Shown here: positions 23,886 to 36,426 of the stretch, piece after piece
Layout of the letters: each line of letters begins with the position of its first letter
Numbering within the stretch: the first letter of the stretch is position 1
DNA from: Sambucus nigra
Lineage: Eukaryota; Streptophyta; Magnoliopsida; Dipsacales; Adoxaceae
Reading direction: 5' to 3'
DNA length: 64,000 nucleotides
Assembly (NCBI GenBank): GCA_949130495.1
Contig: OX422221.1
Coordinates: forward strand, 475,621,159 to 475,685,158
Notes under the pieces: generated by a model
What the model was told of the DNA's origin: nothing
Seen by the model: only the letters and a program-made list of their open reading frames with translations
Database searches by the model: none
Translations under genes and position numbers: made by a program

Positions 23886-25167
23886 TGAGAAAGCTAATGC
23901 ACCCTCGGTTATGTAAAGAAAACACCACCAAAATTTATTTTCACAATTTTAAAATTAACTTGCTCTAATTTAGAAAAAACACAAGTAATGTCTAAAATGA
24001 TTTTCCAATTTAAACCTTGACCTGATCATGCATATAGGTGAATAATTAAGCAAGAGTGGAATATTAAAGCACAATAGGATGATGTATGAGGAAAATCCAC
24101 AATGTAAAAATCCTCGGACGACCCAGCCATATAAGTCCACTATGATATAAGTCTAGTTACCAGGATAAATTATACTTACACACTCTACTCTTTCAATCCT
24201 TAACGCTCTTCTTCATAACATGTTACCTTCTTTGCAACCACTATTGTATGCCTATCAATAGCTACACAATGCAGGCGCATTCCACGTCTCAGTGTTCTAC
24301 CGATCTTACTTGTCTCGTGACCAGTCGAGCCGACGCACAACACCAGACAAGATATCCACTGCAGGAAATGCTCATAGTGTAAAGAGAAAATAACTTTAAT
24401 GAAAACACGGATATATCCAAACAACATATATATGATTGTTGGATTTCAAGCAGGGAAAGTTTTACTTTAGAAGATTTTTTCTCAAAACAAGCTCATAAAC
24501 TTGGAGAATTTTTCAATTAAAACTTAAAAAGCTCGTAAAAGTTTCTCTGAAATATGTTGCTCCACACTGCTATTTATTTGAGGTTTGTTAAAAATGAGAT
24601 AAGGATGAATAGGATTTTGGAAAAATTCGAATCCTTCAAAACTTCGCTAGCTCCTTCGAAAGAAGTACATCTTATTATAACGAATTATAACATCTCCTTC
24701 GAACACCTATCCAACGAACTATCCGATGATATTACAGAGAAATGAGAAAATGGCTCCTTTAAAGTTTGTTCAAAGTTGTTCTAATGAGGTACCATATCTC
24801 GTTCGAATGACATATCAATGTCGTTCTAACAACCTTCTGAAATAAATATTTTCTTTCGAAAATATTAGAAGGAGAAAAATCATTTTTAAACAATTTAAAA
24901 CAATTTTATAAACTCCCAACACCCAAAACAACGGATTTTCATCATCATCATCCTAGGGATCTCAATAAGGTATGAATACATATTTATGTTTGATCCCTAT
25001 AAACATGATGTGTACTTTATCTTTGGCTGCTACAATCTTCAATAACACATCACAGACTTGAAGGACAAACAGCTCAAGTTCTAACCTATGACTCAAACAA
25101 GTTTTGTCCAAACATAGAATAAATCCAATACATACTAATTGACTCGATTTGGAAATTTTCTCTTACA
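23886..25167 (-). repeat. 3' LTR of A
   Basis: Begins TGAGAAAGC and ends CTTACA; 1282 bp. It shares the start, the 'cctcggacgaccca' block (about 24110), the box array and the end with the 5' LTR at 28913. A minus-strand TATA-like sequence lies at about 24579-24571, with TTCGAACGA-type boxes at about 24655-24825. Confidence 0.85.
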
Positions 25168-26973
25168 AATATCCCCCTCTGGCTATTCCAGGACAAAAAT
25201 CAAAACAAAAAAATATGGGGTCGCTAAGCTCAATTCTCCACCCTAAAAGGAAAAAAGTTATAGGCACTTGACCGAGACAAAATTGAGTAGCTTTGCTCTT
25301 GTGAAAACCTTCGTCGCTTCTTTGCTAACCTTCACAATTGAACACACCTTCAAATAAAAAGAGAATATAATAATACATAAACTGCATATGAAAAACTCCA
25401 CACACACACACACTCACCTGTTGTCTAATCATGAAAGGATGTCTCCTCCTAAGTTGAAAATCCTTTCCACATGAAAATAGTTAGATACCCTCATTAAGTT
25501 AAAAATCTTCTCTATATGAAAAGAGTTAGATACCATTTCTCTCCCTTTTTTGTACAAGAATAGACAAAGACTAAGGTGCACAATAATAAAAATTCTCCAA
25601 TATAAAACCAAATCTCCCCCTAAGTGAAGAATGGGTAATCATAAAGAAAAAATAAATATATCATCCAATGATGTAAAGCAAGAATTCAACGATAAATAAT
25701 TCGGCAACACACGCACAAATAATCTAAACTAAGACCAAATGATATCAACTCTGATGCAAGTATTAAGTATAATATACCAATATAATCATGCCAGTATAAA
25801 TCAAAGATTAACTTACGGTAAATATGGATTAAATGAGAATGCAAAGACTAAAACCAAAAAACATACCATACATATAATCACACATATACCTATTAAGCAC
25901 AACTATATATTGGTATAAACGACCACAAATGACACAAACACATAATATTTACACAATTGCATATTATCAATGTGTCTAAAAAAGATGGTACAGAGTGAAG
26001 GGGCGTGAACTATAAACAAGAAAAAATGACTCAATCACTCAAAAATATCCAAGTAGATATATATAACCACAATAATTTATCAGCATTTGATTTAGCCTCA
26101 CATGTAAAATAAAGAACTCAAAAGGACAAAAAAAACACAATGCACACTGGCATATAAATTTTAATGATTCTCAAATCAATAGCGCCAAAATATTTAAGCT
26201 CAACTAGGATTCATCGTGAAAATCCATTGATCTTCAACTTAAAACGCTAAAAAATTATCATTTCTCTTTCTCGTTTTCTTTTAAAGATATCTAATTTTTT
26301 GAAGCATCAATATAAAAAAGTTTGGCCTTGGAAATTTTTCTATTTTTATTGGCTCTCAATCTTTTAGGCTTTTGCCAAAGGTAGCCTTTCATGCAAAGGA
26401 GATTGCTCCTTTCGTAGCCATTTCCCGTGCATACACAAATTTTTAATAAAACATCAAACTCATGGGCAATATTTTTTACATCCACAACTCCCCCATAGTA
26501 AAAAAAATTGTGTATATAAAAATATTGTTGGGAAAACACCTCACTTAGATCACGCTACATATGAAGTTAAAATCCAAAAAAGCTCGTGTAAAGTGTGTAT
26601 GAAGTCATATACAACGTGAATCCATCATCCAAATCAATTTCCAACTATTTCGTGCAAACATAATCGAGAAAATCCAAGCGTTGAAAATCGTAATCAAATG
26701 TCCTAGTCATATGGATACATGGAAGGAATGGGATTTAAACACACTGATATGCTAAACAATATGTGAAAAACTAACCTACACATAAACAAAAAATCTTTTT
26801 AAATTTTTAAACATTCATTAAAATGATTCGAAAAACAAACAAAGTCATTTTGTATTTTTCTCATTTAGACCCAAAAAATGGAAAATCAAAATGAAAAATA
26901 TAAACATCATACAACTAGCAAGAATATATATCATGAAGTAAAAAAAGTAGTGTCTGAAAACATACGAACACAA
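25168..26973 (-). other. Element A: polypurine tract and non-coding 3' region
   Basis: A C-rich block at 25168-25181 (minus AGAGGGGGATATT) adjoins the LTR end and is the polypurine tract. The remaining 1.8 kb has no frame worth naming but aligns block by block with D (14776-16205) and B (46121-47880), so it is a conserved non-coding part of the family. Confidence 0.65.
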
Positions 26974-28852
26974 TCAATCGTGAAATATAGCATGAGAAGA
27001 ATCATGTGCAAGCATGCAAGAATCAACAAGTCTATCATTAAGTGCCCCCAAAACGGATCTCCTAACCCACATATGTGTAATGTGATGATCTTGGGCTTGG
27101 GGAACCTTGTTGGCACCAATCTTGGACTTCCTATGACCATTTCTAATATCATGAAAAAAATTCCTAAGGTGACCTTTCCTACCGCAATATATGCAAGTGT
27201 AAACACGAGGAATGTTACCTTTGGTTTGACATTTTCCAATGCCCCTAGCAACGGTTGACTCTCTCAAAACTTTAGTCTTGGCTTTAGCAGTGGAAATATT
27301 ATTATTATCAAAGTCAATCCCACAAGTGCCATCTTTGATTCGGATGGTGCTTAGTATTTTATCCAAGTTTTCGACCTAAACTCCAAATCAAATTTGACCA
27401 TACTCGAGACTCTAAATTTTTTTTCTAAATCCACAATCCTAAACTCAAGAAAATCCCTAGACACTTAAAACTTAAGAAACTCCTTCTTCAAAACCTCCAT
27501 CAAACCACGAAATTTCTCTTTCTCTCTCTCTCAACATACTTGAGCTTCTCCTAAAGTGTCTTCTCACGTGCCCTAAGATCCTCAATCAATTTAGCATCAT
27601 CATTTCCTATGGCACGTTCTTTTATCTTAGCCTCTAAACATAAGTTGGCCTTTTTAACTTTAATGACTCCACGTATAACTCCCAGAGTTCCCTTGAAACT
27701 CATTATCCTTACCATCTTCTTTTTATTCATCATCACTCTTCTCCTCACTAGTTTGGGAACTTAAAGATCGGACCTCAAAATCATCATCCTCGTTATTATA
27801 TTCAATGGGAAGGACATTTCACTTAAGCGCGCACTACTAGACATGAATGTGAAGAATTTGTGCTCTATGGGGTACTTAATTTCCTCTTCTGACTCACTAT
27901 CACTAAGGGCGGTATCATATACCTTCTGTTTCTTTCCATACTTCCTTAGTATAGTAAGAAACTCACAGAATAATGCCATAACCCTTAACATTCAAAGCAC
28001 TTGTCTCATTCACCCACCTTCTTAAGACCAACTCTATTCTTCCTATCATGCTCATTAAAATTCTTAGATTTATTTTTTAAACTCTTCTCATATCTAAGCT
28101 TAAGAAACTTCTTGAACTTCATAGCAAACCTAGCTATCTCTTCAGCATCAAGTTCATTTCCACTATCGAAATTTGACACATCCTTGTTTCGAGATTTAAA
28201 AGCAATGCCCTTTTTTTTCTTCAGAAGACATATGTTCACCTCATATGTTTGAAGGTCACCTATAAGTTATTGGACTCTCATATTGTTAACACCAACTCAG
28301 GAATCTAGAACAACGACTTAAGAATTAAATCTTCTAGGCAACAACCTTAAGATTTTTCATAAACTCTAAGCTCGGGGATAGGTTATCCTAAGTTGAATGA
28401 GGAATTGACAATATCCGACAACTTGGCCCAAAACTCATCAAAAGGCTCATTCTCTAGCATCTTAATCATATCAAACTCAATCATCATACTTTGTAACTTG
28501 GAAATGGTAACAGTATATGTCCCTTCGTATGTGGATCGTATAATATCGCAAATATACTTTTCCCTCTTTCAAGTCATAACACGTCTACACTCTTTAGTGA
28601 TCACAGCGCAAAAAATAACATTCACACCCTTAGAACTAAAAGTCGAGGGATTATTTTTAGCCTTTGTCCAAAAGGCATACGTTTTAGGAGCACCACCTTC
28701 AGTGGGAGGAGACCACCCATACACAACCGAATTGCGAACGTTCTCATTGATCGATTTAAGGAAAAATCACATATGTGCCTTCCAATAGGGATAGTTGACC
28801 CATCAAATAATTTAGGTTGGCCAGTGAAACTACGCTCTCGATTAAACTTCAT
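26974..28852 (-). pseudogene. Element A: gag, broken
   Basis: The minus strand from 28852 reads in pieces that follow gag of element C: an N-terminal PKLFDGSTIPI block, a middle coiled and acidic region (28239-27551) and, near 27210-27160, the second zinc knuckle YTCIYCGRKGHLRNFF. In C the same knuckle ends RRYC; in A the fourth ligand Cys is Phe. Many frameshifts and stops separate the pieces. Gag would package RNA and form the particle. No pol follows it; the non-coding 3' region and LTR follow directly. Confidence 0.8.
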
Positions 28853-28896
28853 ATAAACCCTAAATAAGCATAAAATAGGGATCTAACATAGTGAAC

Positions 28897-28912
28897 TGCT
28901 CTAATATCAATT
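28897..28912 (-). other. Primer-binding site of A, degenerate
   Basis: Minus strand TTGATATTAGAGC next to the 5' LTR; it differs by two transitions from the TTGGTATCAGAGC expected for initiator tRNA-Met. Confidence 0.7.
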
Positions 28913-30055
28913 TGAGAAAGCTAATGCGCCCAAGGATTTGTAGATAAAACACCACCAAATATCCATAATATTAAAATTAACTTGCACCAATTTAGAAAAA
29001 ACACAAGTGTTGTGTAAAATGATTTACCAATTTTAATCTTGGACTAATCATGCATATATATGAGTATAAGGAAGAGTAAAATATGTAAACAACAACAAGG
29101 AGATGTACGAGGAAAATTGATAATGGAAAAAACCTCGGACGACCCAATTATATAACTCCACTGCGATATAAGTCTAGTTAAGAGGAAAAATTAAACTTAC
29201 TCACATAATCGACGCCTTCAAGCCTTGACATATTTCTTATTCCCTTTTTACCTTCTTCAAAACCATTGTTGAATGCCTTCCGACTGCCACACAACATAGG
29301 TTCTTCCTCGTGTCTCGGTATCCCACCGATCATACTTGTCTCATGACCAGTCCAGTCATCGTGCAACACCAACCACAATTTCCACTGCAAGAAATTATCA
29401 CAGTGTAAACAACAAACCAATTTGATGTAAAACACGGAGATCTCAAAACAACATATGGACATATAAATCTTAAATCTCAAACATGGGTGTAAACTAGGAT
29501 TTTTCTTTTGAAGACATTTTCTCAAAATAAACTCATAAACTTGGAGATCTTTTTTAAAAAAATTGGAACTTAAAAATCTTGGAAAATTCTATTTGAAATT
29601 TGTTTCTTTGCACTTTTATTTATTGGAGGTTTAAAAATGAGATAAGGATCAAAAGAAGTTTGAAAAACCTAAATTCTTTAAAACTTTGTCAACTCATTTG
29701 AACGAGGTACATCTCATTCGAATGAGGTATAGCATATCATTTGACCTGTTATCCAATGACATTCCAAAGCGACGAGGAAATGGTTCATCAAAAGTTTGTT
29801 CGAAGTTGTTGTAATGAGGTGCCATATTTCGTTTGAACAACATACCAATATTGTTCTGACACCTTGCGAAAAAATAATTTTCTCCCAAAAAATATTAAAA
29901 GAAATAAAATTGTTTTAAAATAATTAAAAAATTATAAACTCAAAACCCCAAAAATAAAACAGGGATCAAATACAACATGCATTAATACCTTATTAAGATA
30001 CCTTATATAGATCAAATATAAAAATGTATTCTTACCTCATTGAGATCCCTTAGAT
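28913..30055 (-). repeat. 5' LTR of A, truncated
   Basis: Aligns with the first 1.1 kb of 23886-25167 from TGAGAAAGC onward, including boxes at about 29695-29850. A small local duplication lies near 29965-30050. Similarity stops near 30055; the U3 end is missing. Confidence 0.75.
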
Positions 30056-31775
30056 AACTTTATATCACATTTTTTGTTTTATATGCTTAAATTTTTTATA
30101 TATCTTCTCTTCTAGATTCTGACTTAAGGGTCACACTCTATTGGCCTTGTATGATGATTATACTTATGATTATTTTCCATGTGTACCTTCATTATAGCAT
30201 TGGTTGTTTCACATGATTATCTAGATTTTACTTTGCAAGAATTGATTATTCAATGTAATTATTTATATTTTCCTTGTTATACTCATTATCTATGTCTTTT
30301 TACTTCTTTTTTACTTTTTCGTATCATAAAGGGGGAGAAATTTCTAACATAAGGGGATTTTCCCATTTTTGTTTTTACTCCTTTTATTGGGAAGATTCAC
30401 ATGTTTAGGAGTTTATGGGGAGAAACATTGGGAGAGAAACATTGATTTTTGGGAGTTATCTCATGGAGGAGGAGCACAAACTTGTTGTAATTGATTATAC
30501 TAGATGGATTTATCACTTTTATACTTTATACCATCTACATATTATTTTTTGAATGATTCCCAAAGTTAAGGAGTTTCTTTTTGTGCATGCTATTACATCT
30601 ATGATCATATATCTTTTATTCATGTCTTTCATATTTCAGTCATGTTGATGCGGCTCGATCCCAAGTTTTTGTACTCAACTTTGATGTGTCACTATTGTAT
30701 GGTATTTATGTGTATTACATCCTACTACTCTTATTATATAGCTAATGTGGAGGGGGTTCGTAAGGCGTAATCAAGAGACTTTTCGGGTTTGGGGTTTTTA
30801 CCAAGGAATATCCAAACGGGGGGATTAAAAATATAATCCATTTTATTTTTATATTAGTTGATTAAATTCTATGTCAAAGAATTTGAATCTTGCATCATTC
30901 AAGCCAAAAAACTTGAATCCTTGTTGGTGTTGTTTAGAGAGTAAGGCCCGTTCATTAGACTTCTTGAACATGGGACTTAGAAGATATGCATGGCATTTGT
31001 ACATCACAAAGACATCAATCATTAAACTTTGAAGACACGTGCTTTTGATAGATTTTTATTATTGAACATCTATGGATATTCACACACGCACATCTTTTTA
31101 TAAAATATGTTTTTAAATCTAAACAATTAATTTTTTATGTTCGAGAAGTGTTGTGTATAACCTTGGTAAATACCTTGTTTTAAAAAATGATTTTGCTTAA
31201 GGTTTTTGTGTAAATTTCCTTAAACCGTTCTCACAGTCCAAAATTGAGGCCGTGTGCAAGGCCCTGTATACTTTTAGCCTATTTTGGTACACTGGCTAAA
31301 AGCATGTGCATGGTGCCAAATTGACCCCATGCACAGGACTGCAAGTTTTTAATGTGTTTTGGAACACTCACTAAAATTGTGAGCACGGTGCTTATTTTTC
31401 ACCATGCCCACAATCGATCCAAATTTTGAAATTTTTCTATAGATAATTTTTTTTCTTCACTTTCAATATATTTGAGTTCTTCTTTACTTCTCTACACCTT
31501 ATTTAGTATTTTTGAGGTTGAGAGCGTTTTACTTCCTTCCCTTTTTTCAAATTCACTTGTTCCTTTCAAATTGAATGAACCGCTAGATCTATACTTTATC
31601 TATGGATTATGAGGAATTGAGAGTGATTTGAAATCATATACCGTAGATTCAAACCATTATACATCTGAATTATTGATCTACACTCAAATATCTAAAGAGG
31701 ATATGTCTTGGGCTATCGGAAAATTCAAGGCGTGATGTGACTCTAAGGACGAGAATGTACTTCCTTGTTTATCCT
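30056..31775. other. Host repeat DNA left of gypsy element J, no gene recognised
   Basis: Continuous with 44266-44807 once J is removed. An AAAGGGGGAGAAA block on the plus strand at 30328-30340 resembles a copia polypurine tract, and 31230-31450 holds repeated 'gagcacggtgc' words, so an old plus-strand copia LTR is possible. No reading frame is convincing. Confidence 0.4.
31771..31775. repeat. Target-site duplication of J, left (ATCCT)
   Basis: ATCCT precedes the LTR start at 31776 and is repeated exactly at 44266-44270 after the other LTR. Confidence 0.95.
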
Positions 31776-32328
31776 TGTTGATGTAAAAAACTAGATTGCT
31801 TCTAATTATTTAATCACAGATAAATATAAATGAGACAAAGAATTTTAAAGTGGTTCAGCCTTATAAGAATGGCCTACGTCCACTGTTATGTTATTGCTGA
31901 GTGTTTGGGAATTCTCGATTACCAGTTCTATCAAGAAATTCCGGTCCCTTACAATGAGGATTATACCACGTATTTATAGCCATGAGGCTGTCATTTGAAA
32001 GGGTAATACATTTAATGATATATGTATGAAAGGGATATACATTTAATGCCCTCTTTGCGTGTGCGTCTGAATGATAAGCATTCAATGAATAGTTGAACTG
32101 TTGATTATCTGGCAATCAATGATGTGGCCGAGATGCAGCTCGGACCGCCTTAGTTGCTCGTCGTTCAGGAGTTCCTCGGAGCGTTGGAGTCCTCGGAGTA
32201 CACTTGTTGCTCGGAGTGATTATGACTTGGTCGGGGAAATGAACTTCCTCGTTGCTATTGTGCCACGTAGATCGACACGTGTCTTCTTTTTATTCGTCTA
32301 TATCAGCATACTAATTTTGGTATCAACA
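31776..32328 (-). repeat. 3' LTR of J
   Basis: Begins TGTTGATG and ends TATCAACA. Minus-strand TATAAATA at 31978-31971. Aligned by eye with 43713-44265 it shows about 15 substitutions (11 transitions) and no gaps. Confidence 0.97.
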
Positions 32329-32342
32329 GAAGCCCCCAATGT
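32329..32342 (-). other. Polypurine tract of J
   Basis: Minus strand ATTGGGGGCTTC ends at the LTR boundary. Confidence 0.85.
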
Positions 32343-32583
32343 TTCATATTTCAAACTTTGAGGAGTATGGAACATTCTTTATCGGTATATGGCAATATTA
32401 AATGACCTTCCTAGTTTTTAGGAGCATTTTCTCCGTATTTGAATCTCCTTCCAAATTCGCAGAATCTGCCTTTTTAAATTTTATAAATGCTTCGATCTTC
32501 GTGCACTTTTTGTCCTTTTAGCCGCCGGTAGCGTAATAGTTTCTTTTTTGTAATCATTTCTTTCGTCGTTTCCAAAGGCAAAG

Positions 32584-32591
32584 TATTTAAG
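32584..32591 (+). promoter_or_regulatory. Possible TATA box of the antisense gene of J
   Basis: TATTTAAG about 150 bp before the ATG at 32734, followed by a CT-rich leader. It is suggestive only. If real, it drives transcription opposite to the genomic RNA of J. Confidence 0.3.
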
Positions 32592-32733
32592 CTTCATAGG
32601 CAATCCCACCGTCTTCTACCTTTTCCAATTTCTACTTTCGAGTCTTCCATAGTCTTTCTCTCTCTTGTGCGTTCATCCTTTCCTTCGTTCGTTGTCAACA
32701 GATCTCCCTTCTTCTTTATTTCTTTTATTCGCC

Positions 32734-34908
32734 ATGGTTTATGTTATTGAATCTCTTGAGAAATTCCGTTCTGATTTTTCTATTCCATCTTGGGTAACTC
32801 TGGAGGATCTTTCTGAGCCTTCAAATTATTTTCGTTTGGCTGAGGGGCATTGGTTCCCCAGCCTCTTTATTGCTGAATGTGGATTTTCTTTTCCACCAAA
32901 CCCTTTATGCTTAGAGTTCTGTCATTATTTCGATGTTGTTCCTGCAAAAATAGCCCCCAACACATGGAGAATAGTTAATGGGGTGTATAGGTTAAATCAA
33001 ACTCACGGAACCCATATAGGAATTCCTGAGATTATGTACTGTTATAGATGGGTTGTTCTAGATAATGTTTATTATTTAAAAACTAGATTTTTGAATAGGG
33101 CTTTAGTAGTCAACCTCCCTGATGCTAATAGGGATTATTTTAAACATGGGGTAGTTATCAAAAATTATCAACATGCCCCTTTGGTTGGAGATGAAGTATA
33201 TGAAGGTCCCAGATGCCCTCCATATGGCAATGGGATAGGTTATTTTCATTTTATTTTATTTCTGAAATTATGATTTCATTATGTTTGAATAAATGTGTGA
33301 TTGACATTTCAATATGTATTTATTTGTAGTTGACAGCAAAAGAAAGACTCCAAAAGAAACAGAAGTTAATATTAATCATTTGAAACATATCTGGAGTTTG
33401 CATCAGAAAGTTGCAGACGAGCACATCAGGTCTGCTTCATACTTGTTGCAGTATAGGAGCTATACATCATCCTTTTCTGCTCGTCCTGTGGTCAGCACTA
33501 GTGATCCAGTGCCAGTTCTTGAGGATTCTTCACCAGACTCTCATATTCCTTTGAGTCAGAAAATGGGCAAAAGAAGAGTTCCTGCTATTTTTGAAGAGAC
33601 TACCTCTGCTGGAGATGGAAAAAGAAACAAGAATGACAACCCAAAGGGGACAAAGAAAGTAGATGTTGCCCCTTCTGTTTCTCCTCAGAAGGCTATCGAG
33701 AAGCCCCCAGTGGCTCCTAACAAGAAGGATGCACCTGCGGAAGTGATCACCATCTCCCCAACCAAAATCTCTTCTTTGGTTGAAACTGTTGAAGTACCAC
33801 CGAGGAGACTGAAGAAATCCTCCTCGGTCAGTTTTTCTGAAACCATTCCCCAGCTCCAAACTAGTGGAGCTGGTGTTCCAACTATTATTCCCCCGAGTTC
33901 TGCAATGAGCTCGGTAAAGACTTGGACCATTCCTGAAGTCCAAGGAATTGAGGAGAATATGTCTAGGGATATGCTTACATCCCTGGCTACTCGTCACATT
34001 GCTTCAGTAAGTTTCTCTTATTCTGAATTTTCTTTCTTTCCATGTATCTCTGCGATCACTTATCATTATCTTCTTTTTCAGCTGGTGAGTTATTTTAACA
34101 CCATTGTGAAGAAAGATGAAGTGATCAAAGCTTCTAACTCCTCGTCCGGAGGGGAGGATGCTTTACAGGGTTTGGCCCAGTCTTTGAAGGATTCTCGTCA
34201 AAAGTATGACGATGATAAGGCTACTTGGGAGAAGAAATTGGCTGCAGTTGAGGCAGAGAAGTGCAGCTCGTTGAAGTTTCCAAGGGTTTGGAAAATAAAG
34301 CAAAAGATTTGGAGAAAGAGAACAAAAAGTATGCTGATAAGCTCACGAACTTTGGGGAGCTTGAAAATAAGTTTAAATTGGCTGAAGAAGAGCTAACCCT
34401 TCTGTGATAAGTAAATCGCCAGAAGGAGGAGGTGGAAGCTAAGTTGAAGGCCACCGAGGATCTTCTATCCGAGAAGCTCTCCTCGGAGAATATAAAAAGA
34501 AAAGTGGTGCTAAAAAAATCTTTTCGCACTGGTTGGGACAAAGGGTGGAACAGGGGGGTAGCAGCCATGATGGCCCAAGTGCAGTATGGGAGTTTGAAAT
34601 ACTTCCGAGATGGTTGGGTGGCTGCCCTACAAAAGTTAAAGGTTAATGAGGACTCAGAACTGTTTCAACAGTATCTCCCTGGTCCTCCCCCAAATATTGA
34701 AGATGAAGAAGAGGACGAAGCTGCCTCCGAAGAATCTTCAATGGCAGTGGGTGATCCAATCCCTACTCAGCCTACTAACGAGGAGTTTTCATCTCTGCCT
34801 GCTCCTTCTGAACAAGTCCCAGTTCTAGCCGACCAATTCATTATTCCCACCGAGCAACCGAGCTCCTCGTCCCAGCCTCCCAAGAAAGTCTTGGGAGACA
34901 AGGAAAAG
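32734..34908 (+). pseudogene. Antisense gene of J, 5' part (gypsy-associated domain plus coiled coil; three exons)
   Basis: Start chosen at 32734 (GCCATGG context). Exon 1, to 33238, encodes a globular domain with LAEGHWFPSLFIAECGFSFP, CHYFDVVPAKIAPNTWRI and MYCYRWVVL, resembling the Pfam 'putative gypsy type transposon' family (Transposase_28) found in antisense ORFs of Tat elements. A 91-bp GT-AG intron (33239-33329) restores the frame; a 75-bp GT-AG intron (34007-34081) keeps it. Exon 2 is rich in Ser, Pro and Lys. Exon 3 is a charged coiled coil, ending in an acidic EDEEEDEAASEE tract. Damage: a frameshift near 34262 and adjacent TGA TAA at 34405-34410. Function is unknown. It runs opposite to gag-pol, so its introns survive retrotransposition. 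Confidence 0.65.
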
Positions 34909-35085
34909 GTGTGAAGTTGTTCGGTATTCTCTTTCTATTTTTCTTCTTTGTTAAGTGTAACCAAGATCTTTGTAACTCTGCACTATGATCTAATAAAATT
35001 TCTTTTCTTCCATACGATTGTCTCTTTTCTATCTGTACTCTGCCTCAATTTTCTTTTTGATGATTACTTTTTCTTTCTCTGATAG

Positions 35086-36426
35086 TTTTTGGCCAGGATG
35101 GATCTGCTATCTGCTAATGATACAAAGCTGATGCAGCAATGTCATGAATATTATAAGGCTGGTCACACATAACTGAGTGCATTAGAAATTTTCGACATCC
35201 TTGGTCGTGATGCTTCAGAGCAGGCAGTCGAAGCTTATCAGTACCTAAAGGGCTTACTTGATCGAGCTGTGGCCAATAATCTGGCTTACTATGAAATGAT
35301 CGAGGATCTTCAATGTACTTTAGAAGATCTTCAGAATCAGTATAAGGAATCAACCGCCTTGTTGCATGAGGGGTATGAGAAGAGGTACCAGCAGATTTCT
35401 GCCGAGAAGGGCTACGAGAAGCTCTTTGCTGGATATGATGTCAGGGAAAGAAACCTAAAGTGTGAAGTTGAAGCCTGTAGACAGATTACCGAGCTGTTAG
35501 AGCAAGAGAATAACAATTTACAGAAAGAGCTAGCACAGTATAAGTCTGCAGCCTCTTCTTCAACAGCTGTAATCCCAGTGACTGACGAGGGATTTTCAGT
35601 TTTAGAGGTTGAGAATGCCAAATTAAGGCAAAAGTTGGACACCTTGAGAAGGTCGGGTACTTCTACTGCTATTCGGGGACGAGGAAGGGGTTCTCTTGGA
35701 CAAGGGAGAGTTGCTCAGAATGTTGTCGAGGAACAAAGTACTCCACCTACTCGGGGTCGATCAAGAACTCTTCGTCGTACTGTTGAAGAAGCTCGTACTC
35801 AATCAGCATTGGAAAACCAAGCATTCCAATTGATGGCAAAAAATGAAGCCTTGTCTGAACTGTCCAAGAAAGTTAGGGAATTGGAACAACAACTCTCTTC
35901 AAAGAAATCAGCGTTGGAGACTAATGAACTTTTCATCCAGAGTCTTCATGAGAAGCTTGAGAGGTTAACATTTCAATTCCACAAACAGCCCAGGGAGTTC
36001 TGGATGGCTGGATACAACGAGGCACTATTCCATTTAGATGCCCGTATCCAGAATGCCAATAATGAGGGCTACAAACAAGGCTGGCTGAATGCCTTATGTA
36101 TGTTGAAACTCGAACAGGGACATTATTTGTGGGACTACTATGATCCTGGGGTACTTGACTTGCCTGTGACACCGTATAATTTGGACATGGAATGGATCCC
36201 AGCTCGTGCCATTCCTCGAAGCTTAATTGCGAAATACCTCGGTGACTACAGTTTACATTCTCAGTTTGAGGTATCTCGTCCCGAGCATCTTCTAGATCAA
36301 CCTTTTGTGATGAACGTTAGGATGCTGAAGTACTTGAACTTAATTAATTCTCCTCAGTCTTTAAATGATCCGCCTGCTGGCGAGGAACCTGTATCGAAAA
36401 CTGAGGGAAAAAAACCAATAGAATAG
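35086..36426 (+). pseudogene. Antisense gene of J, 3' part (coiled coil with RGRGRG tract)
   Basis: About 446 codons open except for one TAA at 35170-35172. It may be a separate gene starting at ATG 35098, or the fourth exon of the gene above. A GT at 34909 and TAG at 35085 give a 177-bp intron that joins both frames in phase. The protein has a helical N-terminal half (DLQCTLEDLQNQYKES, QITELLEQENNNLQKEL), a basic Arg-Gly patch (RGRGRGSLGQGR and TPPTRGRSRTLRR), a second coiled coil, then a conserved-looking FWMAGYNEALFHLDARI and YKQGWLNALCML region. The YKQGWLNAL block echoes GWDKGWNRG and WVAALQKL in exon 3, suggesting a diverged internal duplication. No enzymatic motif is visible. Confidence 0.6.

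Larger units (their letters stand above)
23886..30055 (-). mobile_element. Element A: gag-only copia-type retrotransposon
   Basis: The 3' LTR (23886-25167) and a shortened 5' LTR (28913-30055) flank 3.7 kb containing a polypurine tract, a long non-coding stretch, a broken gag and a primer-binding site, all on the minus strand. No protease, integrase or RT is present, and there is no room for them. This matches the class of terminal-repeat elements that carry only gag (called TR-GAG in plants), which must borrow enzymes from an autonomous relative. The 5' LTR ends prematurely, so no target-site duplication can be checked. Confidence 0.8.

Noticed and set aside
30328..30340. AAAGGGGGAGAAA as proof of a further copia element
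   Set aside because: No LTR, primer-binding site or pol near it could be identified; kept only as a remark.
33530..33997. 155-codon and 81-codon minus-strand frames opposite the antisense gene of J
   Set aside because: Shadow frames of a Ser/Pro/Lys-rich coding region; no family wording, and they stop at positions unrelated to any signal.
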